DNA of 14,257 nt from W0P33-017 sp963640395 (GTDB taxonomy: Bacteria; Bacillota; Clostridia; Lachnospirales; Lachnospiraceae). Position 1 is the first letter of the stretch; every line of letters starts with the position of its first letter. Below the pieces are notes generated by a model. The model was not told the DNA's origin. It saw only the letters and a program-made list of their open reading frames with translations, and searched no databases. The stretch covers positions 1 to 14,257 of the forward strand of contig CAVHZH010000059.1 of assembly GCA_963640395.1 (NCBI GenBank), read 5' to 3'. This document shows positions 13,747 to 14,257 of the stretch, piece after piece. A program made the translations under genes and the position numbers.

Positions 13747-14051
13747 GTTTTTATGTGATTAGGCGTTTGCGAAACCTTTTTTCAATGTGTTGGCTGGCAG
13801 CAGCAGCCATATGTTACGTTTTTTGGTCATGCGCGCACAAGCCTGCCATACGTTGTGGATGCAGCGCGAGCAAACGTGCATCTGTTTGCTGCTTTTGCGC
13901 GATGGAGATGAGACTTATAACTCGTGGAAGCCTTTGCTGAACACGAGTTAGGTTTTGCTAAGGCTCATCGGAATGGGTCGCGCAACAAAGCAAACCAGAT
14001 GGATGCACTTGCGGGAGCTGCAAATACGGATTTTCATGCTCACATAAAAAC
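13747..14051. repeat. Large imperfect inverted-repeat element, about 305 bp
   Basis: The ends are a perfect 12-bp inverted repeat, GTTTTTATGTGA (13747-13758) and TCACATAAAAAC (14040-14051). Inside, 13876-13910 is an imperfect complement of 13964-14008 (GTGCATC with GATGCAC, TTTGC and GCGCGA blocks, GATGAG with CTCATC), and the centre pairs AACTCGTG (13919-13926) with CACGAGTT (13942-13949). No target duplication is evident. An 86-codon plus-strand reading frame here has no family resemblance and is shaped by the repeats, so it is not called. It could be a MITE-like element or a structured RNA. The right end coincides with the U-tract of the gltD terminator. The bases between the operon promoter and this element (13655-13746) are AT-rich with no gene. 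Confidence 0.6.
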
Positions 14052-14086
14052 AGGCAGCCACACGATCCCTTGACGCGCGACTGCCT
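14046..14086 (-). terminator. Intrinsic terminator of the gltD-like gene
   Basis: On the minus strand AGGCAG (14086-14081) pairs with CTGCCT (14057-14052). The stem can be extended by about seven further pairs using G-U (GTCGCGCG region with CGTGTGGC), and GTTTTT follows (14051-14046). It starts about 20 bases after the stop codon of the gltD-like gene. Confidence 0.75.
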
Positions 14087-14105
14087 ACTTTATCACTCTA
14101 TCATA

Positions 14106-14257
14106 CTACTGGATCGACAGGTAAGAATATCCCATCAGGCTCTCATCCACCTCGCGGGCCACCTCTCTGCCCTCGCGGATCGCCCATACGACCAGCGACT
14201 GTCCGCGGTGCATATCACCGGCAGTATAGACATGGTCTACATTGGTTTTATATCTGC
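14106..14257 (-). CDS. gltD: Glutamate synthase small subunit-like oxidoreductase, C-terminal fragment
   Basis: Only the last 50 codons are in the window; the gene runs off the right edge. The residues NVDHVYTAGDMHRGQSLVVW, then AIREGREVAREVDESLMG, match the conserved C-terminus of the NADPH-dependent glutamate synthase beta subunit family: FAD-binding AGD, RGQSLVVWAI and the REAA-type helix. It ends at TAG 14106-14108, followed by a terminator. It is separated from the operon by its own terminator and about 400 bases, so it is a separate unit. A related GltD-like oxidoreductase of another complex cannot be excluded from the fragment. Confidence 0.88.
   Translation of the reverse strand, partial: RYKTNVDHVYTAGDMHRGQSLVVWAIREGREVAREVDESLMGYSYLSIQ

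Noticed and set aside
13680..13940. 86-codon plus-strand reading frame
   Set aside because: It lies within the inverted-repeat element, has no ribosome binding site, and its Cys/Ala-rich sequence follows from the repeat structure.
1..14257. CRISPR array, tRNA or rRNA genes, phage or defence genes
   Set aside because: No regularly spaced direct repeats, cloverleaf structures, rRNA segments or phage/defence motifs were seen.

Overview
The window looks like a piece of a draft genome from a low-to-mid GC Gram-positive anaerobe, most likely a gut Clostridium relative (Lachnospiraceae-like). The signs are Gram-positive ribosome binding sites (AGGAGG type, with GTG and TTG starts), lipoprotein solute-binding proteins, Fe-S-rich flavoenzymes, a two-domain MerR regulator and a cytidylate-kinase-like protein. 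A 10-N scaffold gap at 7796-7805 shows that the sequence is a scaffold. The organism assignment is an inference from gene style.

Layout. Positions 48-132 hold a structured repeat. A MerR/BmrR-type regulator (147-956, minus) is divergent from a cytidylate-kinase-like gene (1169-1780, plus). All remaining complete genes lie on the minus strand and read leftward from about 13.3 kb to 1.9 kb as one tightly packed cluster: ABC ATPase, solute-binding lipoprotein, permease, a QueG-like double-cluster Fe-S protein, a Sel1/TPR-like protein, a 2Fe-2S subunit, an FAD/NAD flavoprotein with a fused 4Fe-4S region (split only by the N gap), a BFD-like 2Fe-2S subunit, a DAO-type flavoprotein, a PLP Cys/Met-metabolism (gamma-lyase/synthase type) enzyme, a MATE exporter, and a second solute-binding protein. 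Positions 13318-14105 hold no credible gene but contain a long hairpin-rich leader, a promoter, a large inverted-repeat element and a terminator. The C-terminus of gltD-like glutamate synthase small subunit enters from the right edge (14106-14257, minus).

How the genes may work together. The transporter would bring in an amino acid or an N-substituted amino acid. The four-gene flavoprotein/Fe-S set resembles HcnABC, opine oxidase and D-hydroxyproline dehydrogenase and would oxidise it. The PLP enzyme would cleave or rearrange a gamma-substituted product, and the MATE pump could expel product or toxin. The substrate cannot be read from the sequence.

Main observations. (1) The kinase promoter (1112-1142) and the promoter in front of the operon (13624-13654) are near-copies: TTGACT, a 19-bp spacer matching at 13 of 19 positions, then TATAAT, with a TCTAyA-type dyad in the spacer. 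This is the hallmark of MerR-activated promoters and ties both units to the adjacent regulator. (2) The last gene is broken by a 121-bp MITE-like element flanked by TAA duplications, inserted in its lipoprotein signal peptide. Removing the element plus one TAA restores a perfect signal sequence. A minimal 28-bp copy with the same TAA flanks sits on the kinase stop codon. (3) The N gap is flanked by a 4-base overlap (GCTT). Merging it gives one uninterrupted 524-codon FAD/Fe-S fusion.
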